A stretch of DNA of 64,000 bases from Agrypnia vestita (GCA_016648135.1 JADDOH010014790.1:1-64000), one strand, 5' to 3'; shown: positions 22,611 to 33,621, numbered from the stretch's first letter. Translations and numbers: made by a program. The notes: generated by a model not told the origin, from the letters alone.

Positions 22611-23599
22611 TTCCCCCATTTTCTCCTACATTTCCCCTCTGCCCTTTACCCTTACCCTCCTTCTTGTATATTTTATCTATACCTATCTATATTTATATAA
22701 TCTAGTGAGATTTCAAAATTGCTATTAAATAAAATGAATACATACATTGATTTTATTCTTTTTTGATGAAATACTCTGAATTAGTGTTTTTTAATTATTT
22801 AGATTTTTTAATATTTCACTTTAATGAATATTAATAATAATAAGTGCATCCATTGCTATAACGCATACGTCATCAAAATATTTAAAAAAAAAATAACGCT
22901 ACCAGATGTCTGAAATGAGGTTTAATATAATAATGAGGTAGGACGAAGCAAAAAATACATTATCATGACGCTACTATCTTATCTACTATCTTATCTAGAT
23001 AGCTAGTAAATAATATTTATTAAACATGGGGAACCTATAAGACATCACAATTTAATGTCCCCTTTTTACAGCAGCTCGTTTTTTAAAGCAAAAAGTTATT
23101 CAATTTAGTCTCTCCGGGCTCTACAGATTTTCTGTTTTTATGTGGAGTAAAGTTATGCAAACGTTGGCTGGTCGAGGCCTTTGTTTAGTAATAAAACAGC
23201 AACTAATGGGCTGGTGCAGCACAGGGACGGCCTCCACGAGGACAGCATAAAAAAATGGAACACAACGACCCGCCTTGGATCATAAACCCTACAATTATGA
23301 GAGATTCCTGATTTTTTGTTCAATTTGTAAATTAAGGTTTCTCGTGATATTTTAATGTTTATTCCGCTCATTAAAATTTAATTTAAACTGACAGAATTGC
23401 AGTGCATTGAAATGTTTATATCGAGTTCCATTTTTACATGAAATGCCGCTTATACACCGTATTATTTTTTGCGTTTAAATCTGCCAAGTGCCCAGGGACG
23501 TCCCATATAACCAAGCGAGGCGTATTTTTTTGGAGAACGGTAAATTCTAATATAATAAAATTAGTTTAGTTAGTAAAATAAATATTAAAATTATCTTTT
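22611..23599. other. Non-coding, no gene seen
   Basis: AT-rich with a pyrimidine-rich start. The minus-strand frame 23153-23371 has no recognisable domain. Confidence 0.4.
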
Positions 23600-23730
23600 T
23601 TAAAAAATAAGATGCGTACACAGAATACGTATGCTATGAAAATTGGACTAACTTGGTGGTCTCCTGGAAAGAGCCTTGAACCCCGACTATTATTAGATTA
23701 CTTGGTAAATATCTTAACCACTAAGCCAAC
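23600..23730 (-). repeat. tRNA-derived SINE, family S2, minus-strand copy
   Basis: On the minus strand the copy opens with a TTGGCTTAGTGGTTAAGA A box and a GGGGTTCAAGGCTC B box, then AAGTTAGTCC, TTTTCATAGCA and CGTATTCTGTGTACGCATCT. The same body follows the head of the copies at 60376 and 63345. It lacks a clear poly(A) tail. Confidence 0.75.
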
Positions 23731-24411
23731 ATATTTTTTTTCATTCAAATACTCATCAAAGGACACTTGAGACGTCCATTTCTCAATATTTTGCAAATAT
23801 AATGCGACAAAAAATTATTCTTAAAATATCGATGGGCATGGCTCATAGAATTATTTTGTAAAAATTTGTCATAGGGTTGTATTTTATTGAATGTACACAT
23901 CGTATTGAAATGAACCAGATCATGTAAAAATACAATTATAAAAGACAGCATAATTTAAAATCGACATATTTAGGTATTGAAACAACGGATATTTATATGA
24001 ACCGTATACGTGTTCATAAACGGTCAATTTGAGAACACGCATCTAAAAAAACATCCTAATCATTGCAACAGAGCAAAAATCCTGTCTACAGAAGGGCACC
24101 ATATGTGGTAGATCTAGATTGGTAAGAGAGTCTATTGAAATCTACAAGCATCCAAACTTCAATAGAGACGACAGTTACAATTCATCAAGTACGCGGTGAC
24201 CTGTTCTCACTACCGTACCTTAACAACCCTTAAAAGGCCACAATGCAGAAAAAGACCGAAGATATCGTCATTTCATATTGCATCAATAGCACGTTAACGA
24301 CCCGTAGCGAAGAAAATAGCGAAGAAAATAGCAACACACCTTCACGTAGTGCATACAATCTGCGACCGCGCGAGAAATAATCACTGCGTCCTTGATTCTC
24401 GCAGCGACAAA
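23731..24411. other. Non-coding, no gene seen
   Basis: AT-rich; no supported gene or clear repeat boundary. Confidence 0.4.
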
Positions 24412-24417
24412 GCACTC

Positions 24418-24450
24418 TCTTGATGAAAGAGTGATCGACAACGAAATGTC
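24418..24450 (+). other. Hammerhead-core-like motif (decayed copy of the 60.3-kb locus)
   Basis: TTGATGA, then AGAGTGATCGACAAC, then GAAATGTCGATAATC. The downstream sequence up to CGTATAAAAT (24490) is shared with 60295-60370, so the two loci are copies of one element. The core has decayed: TTGATGA replaces CTGATGA. Confidence 0.4.
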
Positions 24451-24566
24451 GATAATCAAATTTCAACACATTCTTTCGGACCGTATAAAATATCCGTTGT
24501 TTCATTACCTAAATAAGTCAAGCGATTGTAATATAAAACGTTAAATATTTCAATCTTCATAGTTAA

Positions 24567-25326
24567 AGCCATGTATTCACTAGGGCACAAATTGTCCCTC
24601 AACAGCACGCGCGGCACAGAGTCTACGTGACGTTGCAACGTCGTGCGCTGTTCCGCGACGGCGCACACAACATAGCGCGGCATTTCTACGTGCCGTGGCA
24701 ACGTTGCCACGCGCACGGTACCCGAGCGAGCTCACTGCAACATTACGCGGAGCGTCAGTACCACATGGTATGTTTACAAGTGAATACGCATGCGCTGTAT
24801 CTGTCAAGATGATAGTGTGGGGAACCGAAATTGTTCTTGAACTCATCGAGCTGTATCGATCGAAGATCGCATAGAATGTCCGTCCTTCTTTCTCTTTGCA
24901 GTAAATAATTTCGCATTCTCCTCTTTTTTCTCCTCTTACGTTTCGATAAACTCATTAACATAAACAGATACGCAGTTGACATCATAACCTCATAGGGCGA
25001 TATTTCCGTGACGTGTGGAAAATAATAATTATTTGGTAAAAGGACCTTGTTTTTAATAATATTCAATTTACTACAGTAAAACCTTGTTAATTTGAAATTG
25101 CGACCCAAAAAAACATTTCGAATTGCGCGGAACCCCGTTTTCGCCAAATGAGATACTGCCGCTATCATCATAACATCATCGGGTGACATTTCCGCGACAA
25201 GATATGCGAGTCCCGATGTGTACATGTCAAATGACCGCGTCATTGTCCCCGAAACATGAGCGTAGATGTTGATGCGACATGCCGAGCGGAATGTTTCACG
25301 ATTTGTCCCCTAGTGAATACATGGCT
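24567..25326 (-). mobile_element. PIF/Harbinger-type DNA transposon remnant
   Basis: Both ends are inverted repeats starting AGCCATGTATTCACTAGGG (19 bp exact, then ACAAAT after one mismatch). They are flanked by the trinucleotide TAA at 24564-24566 and 25327-25329, the target duplication type of PIF/Harbinger elements. The interior carries a minus-strand open frame with a Harbinger-like segment. The left interior (24600-24780) is GC-rich and includes a perfect 18-bp palindrome CGTGGCAACGTTGCCACG. At 760 bp it lacks the DDE nuclease region and must be non-autonomous. Confidence 0.85.
24755..25243 (-). pseudogene. Truncated Harbinger nuclease N terminus with an internal duplication
   Basis: A 162-codon frame begins at ATG 25243. 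Residues about 98-140 (K-R-K-R-R-K-K-R-R-M-R-N-Y-L-L-Q-R ... L-R-S-I-Q-L-D-E-F-K-N-N-F) resemble the start of insect HARBI1-type nucleases, where a basic run and R-x-Y-hydrophobic-x-x-R are followed by L-x-x-E-L-R and F-x-N-F. The catalytic domain that should follow is absent; the frame runs into the left subterminal DNA. Upstream, a segment is present twice: about residues 18-34 (A-E-M-S-P-D-D-V-M-M) and 79-95 (T-E-I-S-P-Y-E-V-M-M), a duplication also visible in the DNA. Probably not a functional protein. Confidence 0.65.
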
Positions 25327-25329
25327 TAA

Positions 25330-26644
25330 AGCTGCCAAATTCATCCACCAAAATGACAAAGATCATTAATGGTTGTGGGTGAGTTAATTTTGAATAATTT
25401 TGGGCTATTTCTCATTTAACTGAATTTTTATCTACATTTTGTAATGAATCAATATTATAAAAATAAATAAGGAAGATTAAAAATAGTAGAGTCGGCGCGG
25501 CGTTCTGAAATTTGCTTTAGGTCGCAATTTGCGTAAAGACGTCTCTGCTGCCAGGTACGGGTTATACGAAGTGTAATGTACCTTGGCGAACGATCTGTGA
25601 ACAGTGAACACCCTCTTTTATGATACACACGCGACTCTTGGCACAGTTTGGCTTCTTCAGCGTTAGTAATGGCTAATGACGTTACATAAAAACTCAACAC
25701 TACGAACACATTCGCTCCATATATCAATCGCGGTGTTTACGGGTTAACGAGCATCTAATTAGGTTAATTGCTCGAATTACATCACAGTTTCAGAAGTGTG
25801 TGGAAATGTCTGGTCAAAATTTCCCACGTTCGTACCGAAATTTCCCTTTTACCTTAATATCCCACGGAATGAATGTGCACGTTAGATACGTTTGATTGAC
25901 TTATTTGTTTGCACACAATAATTTACCATACACACAGACTTTGGAATTAGCTATTTAGAATAACAAATAATATTGTCACGGGACACAGCCATGGCTGTGG
26001 GAGGCAAATGAAACACTTAAAAACAGTTAGTTTTATGAATTACAAAGTCACTGGATACGAATTAATTGGAGCATCGTTATTTAATTCACACTAAATTACG
26101 CAATAGTCATTTAAAGAATCCTCCACTCGTATTTAGAAATTTTAATTCACTGGTTTGTATCGCTCTGGCCACTATGAAACACTTCTCATACGTCGGTAGG
26201 TACTTTATGGCCGGTTAGAATCCACATTGAAATCGCTCGTTAAATTTATAATCACTTGGCCACACTGAAATACTGTTTTGTTTTTGTATTTGCGTTCGCG
26301 CTAGCTTCTACATATGATTGCATTTTGTCACTAAAACCCAAAAACTGTCCCACCGCGCGGCATTTGCTCACTTTTTATACAAAACATTGATTTCTTGATA
26401 CCTTAAGAACGTTCGAGTAATCTCGATAGTGCGTAATTTCTTCTGATTCTACCATCTGGTGACAATATATTCATCGGAGACAATACGAGTATATATCGTT
26501 AACATAACATAACATAACATAACATAGAACTTGAATGACATAATATCCCAATCTTCTTACCTACTACATATGCACTAGTTAGTGTACATCTACAATGTCA
26601 GATTTGAGACTATAACGTAAGTCTGGCGGTCACTGGCTCACACC
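25330..26644. other. Non-coding; old repeat at about 25970-26420 and a CATAA microsatellite
   Basis: A stretch at 25970-26420 (GGGACACAGCCATGGCTGTG, then GGCAAATGAAACAC) resembles 8118-8500. At 26495-26525 there is a short run of AACAT repeats. The minus-strand frame at 25455-25727 looks like a signal peptide but has no ATG (see rejected items). Confidence 0.4.
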
Positions 26645-26835
26645 AAAAGCTCAGTTCTTTTCACTCCCTTTATATTAACTCGTGGCGTCTGCTTGCTTGC
26701 TTGCCGGCTTGCCGTCGAAAAAACTTTGGATCGATTTTTAACCCTTTTCCCGTGATCCAATCGAGCTGAAACATTGCAAGCAGACTCATGGCGACGATCA
26801 AGAAGATCTATCAAATTTTCGTTAAAAAAAATAAT
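26645..26835 (-). repeat. 500-bp repeat family 6, partial inverted copy
   Basis: On the minus strand it shares GATCGTCGCCATGAGTCTGC, CGATTGGATCACGGGAAAAG, GGGTTAAAAATCGATCCAAA, a CAAGCAAGCAAGCAGACG run and CCACGAGTTAATATAAAGGG with 11630-12125 and 41745-42255. Only the last 190 bp are present. Confidence 0.8.
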
Positions 26836-28460
26836 AATTATAGTATAATTTTGGATATTTAAAATATTTAATGTTTTTTTCATACAAGTTGTATGGCTAT
26901 TTCAACGCATATGGTAGACTCAACTTTTATAAGTAGGTAATAGTAGATATATAAGTAGACCGAAATATTGTCTTTTAAAAACAATAATTGAAGAAAAAAT
27001 AGGATTCAATTTGTATTTTATTTTCAGTAATACTATTAAATAATCACAATGTGATTGAGCAGAAAAAAATTATCCTAGTTGGAAAATGCCAAAGAAAGGC
27101 ATCAATTTGGACAAATGGTAGATATTCTCCCGCAACTAGAAAGAAACCAACTCTTAAATAAGGATACGATGAAGAAGGAGTAAGCAACAGCTGAAAGGAG
27201 TCAAGTTATCATTTTTTGTACAGTAATAATCGTAATAAAGCTGAACTATACTACACTCAATTACTTTCACGACCAAATATAGAAATCTTATCAGCATTGT
27301 TATGTTATTCGGGCGAATTCTACCTAAAGAGCATTATTATTCAAAAAATGACATAACACAGTGCAAAACAAAAGATGCATCGTGTTGTCAACAACAATTT
27401 ATATTTTTTTGTGCCGTTCGAAGTTTTATGACAGGCTTCGACGCATGAGGTTAAATCAATTCATGGGTCTTCCATTTCTCTTTTTAGTGATTTTATGAAA
27501 CATTATTGTAAAAGACATCGTAATCATTTGGCACTACGAATCAAACGTCGACTGTAAGAACGTTCTCCAGGTATCCGAATTAATGTTGCGCTGCACATGC
27601 GTATCCTAGATATTTGATGGCAGCGGATGGTAAGCTCACAGCCTTCTCCAAGAAGGGACAGGGTTTTACTTTGAGTCCTTAATCCCATGGTCGTATTAAG
27701 AAATACACCTCTCCAAAGCCCCTTATTCCGTCATCATGTAATCGGAGACACCTGCGTCTCATGATACTTGTGGTGAAGCATATTACATCAGGTTCCCAGA
27801 TTTCACCACAACAGATGCGAGTGGAGTTGGTGAGAGGGAGGGTACCTTAAGATATTGCATCTATGTAAGTTGCGCACATAAGACAGTTTTTATTATTACG
27901 CTTAATATATTCAAATGATTCATTTTGGAGGTGGTTCGACATAAGGATATTCAGAATCATTACAGCTTTTTATGTACAAAAGGAAGAATCGATGAACAAT
28001 GAATCGTGTGATTTCATATACAGTTTTCATAAGTCTATGTGTGCTTTAGGACAATCGTCTGATTATATTATATCTAATGTTTATCACGGACTCACTAGTT
28101 TCGTGGGAATTGATGTTAGATTTTGTTTTAGAACGTTCGTATCAACGCTCAGATTTACTCTCTTTCATGGTTCAAAAATCTTTATTATGTTAGCAATACA
28201 ATTTTATCATTATCTGATATTAACCGTGTATATATTCACTTTTATATAAATTTTTATTTTTATTTTGTGGTGTGACGTCCGCATTCCTTCTTGAAAATTT
28301 TGATATACCTATATTTCTTTCATTTTTACATTCTCTTTATTGATTAATATATTCCTTTAGTTCTTTGTGTATTTATTTTCTTTCTTCTCCAACAACAGGA
28401 TAATTACGTTATTGTAACATTATTTATATTTAATAAAATACTTAAAACCATTATTTGAAT
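26836..28460. other. Non-coding, no gene seen
   Basis: A GC-richer unique stretch lies at 27540-27860. The plus-strand frame 27992-28249 has no recognised domain. The unique stretch might be an old repeat, but nothing in the window matches it. Confidence 0.4.
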
Positions 28461-28499
28461 TATCAATATGTTTCGGGGCTAATGGTCGCTTCATCAGGA
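28461..28499 (-). other. Hammerhead-core-like motif
   Basis: On the minus strand: CCTGATGA, AGCGACCATTAGCCC, CGAAACATATTG. The stem between the two core blocks is weak, so this is a decayed copy. Confidence 0.4.
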
Positions 28500-28734
28500 T
28501 ACAACATAAACAAAAAATTAAAATTCAAAGTATAGACATAAACAAAAATAAAACATAATTATTTAAAAATATACAATCTCGCAGTAATCTACCGTATTGG
28601 AACCAGCCGTGGAAGCAGGCTGTGCACCAAGAAATTTATGTGGTCTGTGGAGGTAACGTTGTCAGAAGCCCTCACAGCAAATCCAGAGTGGATACGATGC
28701 CTATTTATTACACTGTACGAATAAGAAGATCCTT

Positions 28735-29030
28735 AATGGATATAAAAGCAAAGGCAGCAATATCCTAGAAATTAAATGTTTTGAATGCAGTCACTGAAGA
28801 TTACTAATTTCAAATGTACTGAATTCTAGTTTTATGTATATATCCCTTTCAAAATCATGTTTTCTATAAATTTATGGGCTATGTTTCCTATAAAAACTCA
28901 AAAAGAATTCAGTTTCAATGTTTTCTATAAAAACTCAGAAAGAATTCAGTACATTATGAATTATTAGTAATCCTCGATGCATTAATTTTTTCTTGGATAT
29001 TGCTGCCTTTACTTTTATACCTCATAAATG
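28735..29030. repeat. MITE family 3, best-preserved copy
   Basis: The left end GATATAAAAGCAAAGGCAGC and right end GCTGCCTTTACTTTTATACC are inverted repeats of about 27 bp with one mismatch. The length of about 295 bp and the absence of a frame fit a MITE. The interior GAATGCAGTCACTGAAGATT matches the copy at 7.0 kb. Confidence 0.8.
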
Positions 29031-29518
29031 ACGTCAACAATATCACAACTCGATATTTACAATTAGATATAGTACTAACTCGTACATTTTCTACAACTTT
29101 ATCCTCAGTCATCGCCTGTAGAAATTCAACCAACGCTTTCATTGTAAGCCTAATCCTATTTTTATAAAAAAAAAAAAATTCTCGAAGCATGCCCTCAGAA
29201 GGGCAGCATTTTTACGGCATTCAAAACTAATCGCTTCATAAAAGTCAGGAATCTGTCTCTCGGCCGAAGCGCTTATCACCCAAATTCCTGACCCTTTTCT
29301 AAAAACCTTTACTACTCCGTCATGGTTGTTCGCGATTAGATAGGCTACCGGATTCCATTGTGTGCCGTGCTATGTCACATGAATATTATTTTCCGGGCGA
29401 CGTATTAATGTCGAAATAAGTCGATTGATTTTAACCAGGTCGATGACTTTTATTATTAACTAAACTAGTGAAAACCAAAGTTCCCTGTATTTTTCTAGTT
29501 TTGTCATTTAGAAAGTAC
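29031..29518. other. Non-coding, no gene seen
   Basis: Part of the stretch at 29180-29400 is GC-richer and unique in this window; no gene supported. Confidence 0.35.
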
Positions 29519-29765
29519 CTATGAGTGAGGAAAGGATGGTTAAGAAAATATTTGAGGTGAGCCATGAAGGCAACAGGAATAGAGGGCGTCCGCAAAAACT
29601 TGGCACGATCAGATACTACAAGTATTGAAGGATGGCCTTGTTGAAAGCCTCATCAACCGTAGAACATGTATGAGAAGATGTATGAATGTACCTGAAGCAA
29701 AAGTGGTGTGTTAAGATTGAAGAACATGAAATTCTATCCTCTCTACCTACCCTTGCAGAGAAAAA
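29519..29765 (+). pseudogene. Non-LTR retrotransposon 3' end, decayed (family L1a)
   Basis: Reads through the same C-terminal segment as 62700-62945 (E-E-R-M-V-K-K-I-, then G-N-R-N-R-G, R-R-T-C-M-R-R-C-M-N-V), with several small indels and stops. Compared with the better copy it lacks the last residues and the TTAG tail, which are replaced by an A-rich run. Confidence 0.8.
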
Positions 29766-29924
29766 ATATAATTTTGTACTTTGTAATTATTTCCATCCTT
29801 GTATGCACGTCATTATTTGATTTAGCAGCCTTGGACATAAGTCAATACAAACACTTCTACGTGCCGCGCATGTGCATATACATATAATTTTTCTCATATT
29901 ATGGATCATACTACGAGAATATTG

Positions 29925-29995
29925 ATGAATATGGCGTTCAATCCTCTCTGCCTACGCCTGTGGGGAAACGACGTGATGATTAGTTAGTTAGTGAG
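29925..29995 (+). pseudogene. Second, very short 3' end of the same retrotransposon family
   Basis: ATGGCGTTCAATCCTCTCTG, then TGGGGAAACGACGTGATG and TTAGTTAGTTAG. This is the very 3' terminus of family L1a, separated from the previous piece by about 160 bp of unrelated DNA. It is either an independent, strongly truncated insertion or the end of the 29.5-kb copy split by a later insertion. Confidence 0.75.
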
Positions 29996-30278
29996 CGGAC
30001 TGTAAACTCATCCGAGCAGTAAATTTTGTACAAAAAAAAAGGCAAATGTGCACTCTTTTTTGCGTAATATTCTTACCATGTTTTGTTGCTTCATACCATT
30101 ATATTCCAATAAGTCAAATGTTGGTCAGTGTTTGGTCTATTAAGACAAACCTAAAATCCGGCTTCACATATTTATTTCTGTGTGCGGAAGATGGCAACAC
30201 GTGTGCGGACAAATAATTATCTATTCCGCCCAACCTAGAGGACGCATTGGCTACAGTCCGTCAGAAACAACGTAAGTA

Positions 30279-30421
30279 CAGTTGCCGGCAAACTTCTTGA
30301 AATTCTTTGGCGTGGTGGGGGAATGCGCAGAAGACAAAATTTGGGTCTCTTTGGTGCAATGGTATATGCGCAAACTTCCCCCCACTACGCCGTAAAATTT
30401 CAAGATGTTTGCCGGCTACTG
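30279..30421. mobile_element. Palindromic Tc1/mariner-type MITE, 143 bp
   Basis: The left end CAGTTGCCGGCAAAC and right end GTTTGCCGGCTACTG are inverted. The match continues through TCTTGAAATT and GGCGTAGTGGGGG-like sequence, so nearly the whole element is two arms of about 55 bp. It is flanked by TA at 30277-30278 and 30422-30423. The plus-strand frame 30307-30510 only reads through the repeat. Confidence 0.9.
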
Positions 30422-30720
30422 TAACATGCTTTTACTATAAATATATTGTATATTTCGTAATTGTATATATGTATATTTCGTATTGTATATGTATATATTT
30501 CGACATCTAACGTACTTTACCCCCATAAATATTACAAAGAATATTACACTCTAAGAAAATAATATAATAATGTGTAATAAGACAGCCAAAAGTAGAAAAA
30601 ATATTAACTGTTCGAAGAATATTTTTTCTTCTGTATGAAGGCTTGAACTTTGTGGTGACATTATTATTAAAATAAAACAAAAATCACTCTGTTTTCACCA
30701 CTTTATTAGATTAAACAATC

Positions 30721-30755
30721 TACATGTTTCGAGAACAATGTTGCCTTGTTCAGGA
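30721..30755 (-). other. Hammerhead-core-like motif (relative of the 43.5-kb locus)
   Basis: On the minus strand: CCTGAACAAGG, CAACATTGTTCT, CGAAACATG. The hairpin AACATTGTT and the following CGAAACATG are shared with 43512-43542, and ACTTTGTGGTGA occurs nearby at both loci. Confidence 0.4.
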
Positions 30756-32090
30756 TTATTGTGTACTAAAAATTTTAAAAAGTGAAACCAAGCAAATGTG
30801 TTACGGTGAAGGGGCGGGTGAGGGGGTAGGTGAGGTAATTTAGAAATACTTGAAATTAGGAAAAACGTTAATATTAATTCTAATATAATAAATACACAGA
30901 CAAAATTTTTGCATAATCCTATTTTGAATATTTTTCCACTTAACATTCCACATTGTCCAGATGACCCATAATAATTAACACCTCGAACCCCCCCCCCCTC
31001 ACAATTTTTTAATGTTTATTTTACTCGTAAAGAATCAAAATTGGTATTTAAGTGGTCCGTGTATGATCTCATATACGCTCCAGCAGTATGCCACTGTGCC
31101 TTCACTCTCTAATCTCACAAATTACATCCTTTTCAACACTCAAATCCCCATTCTGCGTACAACCTGCGGCAATGAATCGTAGCGCACATTGCGCTGAATT
31201 CTGCACTGTCCTTTATGCACTTTCGAGACGCGTCTCCTACACAAGACTCGTCCCACTACACTCATCCGTATTCTTTAAAATATTAAAAGCCATGCTATAA
31301 TAATTCAATCCTTTACACAGTGTATCAAACCAATGTATAAATATGTATATTTATAGCAGATATATAATATTTTTTATATAAGATCACACTAATATAAAGA
31401 AATCATGCGTGGCGACAAACAACAAATGAAATAATTGATGTACCTATTCTCACAATAATATTATAATAAATAATATTTTTGAAAACCACTTATTGCATTT
31501 GTTTTTCTAAAAATATAATCCACAATAGCTATAACCTGTTAAAGAAGACGAATCTTTATTATATTATGCTTAATGCTGCGAGAACAGCGCCATCCAGCGT
31601 CTTGGTAGTGTTAGGGACGGACATTTTAAGCGCCCTTGAGGCGTCTCTTACGCAAAAATGGCGCTATATAAATTAACATATACATAAACATTGTTAGGTA
31701 GAGAATTATATAAATTGTTAATGATTTATTATAAAATTCTTTATATAAATCAGTCGATAATATCAAGCATTGGTAACGGTAGTGACGGACATTGTTACAT
31801 GAAGAATTATGTATTTGATAACTATAACTCAACCATAATATCATTGTATTTGACAAGTTAACGTTTCTCCGCGTACCTAGCTAATCTTATAAAACTCATA
31901 AATAATTCAAAGTGCCGAATCGACCGAAATGGGGTAAAGCCTGAAAATAACAATTTCCCTTGCAATGCATTATCCCAATTCGCGAAAGCCTATTTTGAAA
32001 TCAATTATAACAAAACCCAAATGCGAAAGAAACAAAACGATACAGCACATCCAGAAACCCACGAGTTGGAGGGAGAGCAACGGTGCATGT
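30756..32090. other. Non-coding, no gene seen
   Basis: AT-rich, with a C homopolymer near 30990. Frames on both strands (30695-30946, 31088-31300, 31626-31856) show no recognisable domains. Confidence 0.4.
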
Positions 32091-32094
32091 GACA

Positions 32095-32640
32095 GGTAGC
32101 GCCGCACTCGCGGCCGCCAGAGAAAGCTTTCATTTCAAATATAGAATATAGAACCGAATCAAGTGACTAGTTCTCGTTACTAAAATAAGACGGTAATATT
32201 TTTACTAACGAGTAAAAAAGCTGGGCAATTATATTATCACTGAAAATAAATAATAATATTTTTTTATGTGGTGGTGTATTACTGCACGCTCAATTTGCGA
32301 TTCGCAGACTCAGCGAAGCTGCGACGAGAACCAGCGATCTTCACTGCTTCACTTCAGTCCGGTTTCGGCCGCCGTTGGAGTAGTTTCGGGTTCTTCGCGC
32401 CAGGTTGTTTTTCAAAACATGACTGAATCTGTGCCCGTTTTTTGAATTTGCATCTTCTGTTTGTCGGATTATTCGCCTGGGCCGTATCGATTTGCGCGCG
32501 GCTATCGAGTGTCCAAATCAAATACTGTGTTGTCAATCGGTGTGTTTTTACCGAAATTACATGGTGCTAAATATTATTTTGGGCTCGGCGGACGAAACCA
32601 AAATAAATTTAAGGTGTTTGATTTGATTTTTACAATGACG
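32095..32640 (+). promoter_or_regulatory. Candidate promoter and 5' leader of the gene at 33 kb
   Basis: Two patches are clearly less AT-rich and contain many CpG (32095-32130 with GCGCCGCACTCGCGGCCGCC, and 32285-32520). They lie upstream of an exon with good splice borders and share its direction. An AAG|GTGTTT at 32611-32619 is a possible donor for an untranslated first exon. I infer a promoter and leader from position and composition only; no core promoter motif is decisive. Frames here on both strands have no known domain. Confidence 0.4.
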
Positions 32641-32997
32641 TAATGTATGTTTGGTTTTTCGGATTACCGCGAGGCGGTGTGTCAAAGGTGTTCTGTCAAA
32701 ACAGCGGAATATAAATACTTGTTTCTTTTAATCAATACCTGACCTCGGTTGCTATAAACATTGGCTAAATACACATTTCTTTGGGCTATTTTTACCGCTG
32801 GTAAAACAGTACCGCCAAGGAGTACCTATTGTGACATGTAATGTGACTTTAACCCTTTATTTTTATCGATGTTTTTGTGATTTATGAGAAATCTCAACAT
32901 TACTTTATAAATTTTTCATTGTTATATATATTACAATCAGCGAATTGTGTTTTTGTGACAGCTGTGGAATTAGTGTTATTAATCGAGTAAGCTTTTG

Positions 32998-33063
32998 ATG
33001 TCGCATGGAAGATCTCGAAAACCAAATCCTAGAACAGTTTTCAGGACATCTCAGCAAAACAAG
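32998..33063 (+). CDS. First coding exon of an unrecognised multi-exon gene
   Basis: ATG at 32998 has an in-frame TAA at 32980-32982 upstream, so it is the likely start. The exon codes for 22 residues beginning MSHGRSRKPNPRTV, a basic, serine- and arginine-rich N terminus. It ends AAG|GTACAT at 33063/33064, a good donor in phase 0. An acceptor (TTTTTGTGACAG|C) lies at 32961/32962, so about 36 bases of leader precede the ATG in this exon. The next exon with an acceptor and the same phase is at 33493. I do not recognise the protein. There is no signal peptide. It could also be a spurious match, but two consecutive well-bordered phase-0 exons are unlikely by chance. Confidence 0.55.
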
Positions 33064-33492
33064 GTACATTTTCAAATTTCTATGAATTATTTAATTAGAT
33101 ATACTACGAAACAATACCAGTGCTGTCTTTTATGTAAAAAAAAACATTTGTGTCCGTTACGAATAAAAATGTTGGGATAGGACTGGGACATCTTTATTTT
33201 TACATTAACATGTGAATGTATTTTTATATCGTGTGGGAGAACAGGATATGAAGGAGAAAGAAATACGGGGGTAATCGACTGTTTAGATCTGATCTGAGAA
33301 TGTTAAATGATTGTGATCTATTTATTTCATCTGCGTAAATTGACATTAATTTTCGTTCATGCCAGCGTTTTGTGGATGTGTCGTATACCTAGGTACCTAC
33401 CTAATATATGTAATAATATGTGCTATATATTATTATGACACCACAATTAATGTTATTTTGTTAGTCTTTAGTGATAAATGATTATCTTGCAG

Positions 33493-33621
33493 CGAGATCT
33501 TTTATTGTCCATACTGCGTTTTGGTAGGGGCTCTTTCAAGGATATGACGCCATCCCGTTGTTGTTTTGTTTTAAATGGTTCAAGTGAACAATTGCTCAGT
33601 TCGTCAGATACAAAACTTTCG
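33493..33621 (+). CDS. Second coding exon of the same unrecognised gene
   Basis: Bordered by TTATCTTGCAG|CGAG on the left and CTTTCG|GTACGC on the right, 129 bases, exactly 43 codons with phase 0 at both ends. The frame that follows on from the previous exon is open throughout and reads RDLLLSILRFGRGSFKDMTP, then a Cys-Cys pair and a serine-rich end. If the acceptor is ignored the same frame stays open to a stop at 33669. The combined 65 residues match no domain I know. The intron between the exons is 429 bp and AT-rich. Later exons were not found up to 64 kb; a very long intron, common in insect genes, would explain this. Confidence 0.55.

Noticed and set aside
25455..25727. Minus-strand 90-codon frame that looks like a secreted cysteine-containing peptide with a signal sequence
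   Set aside because: The first codon is TTG, there is no ATG in the frame, an in-frame stop lies four codons upstream, and no acceptor site was found to supply an upstream exon.
26495..26525. CRISPR-like short direct repeats (AACAT run)
   Set aside because: A simple pentanucleotide microsatellite without spacers, in eukaryotic DNA.
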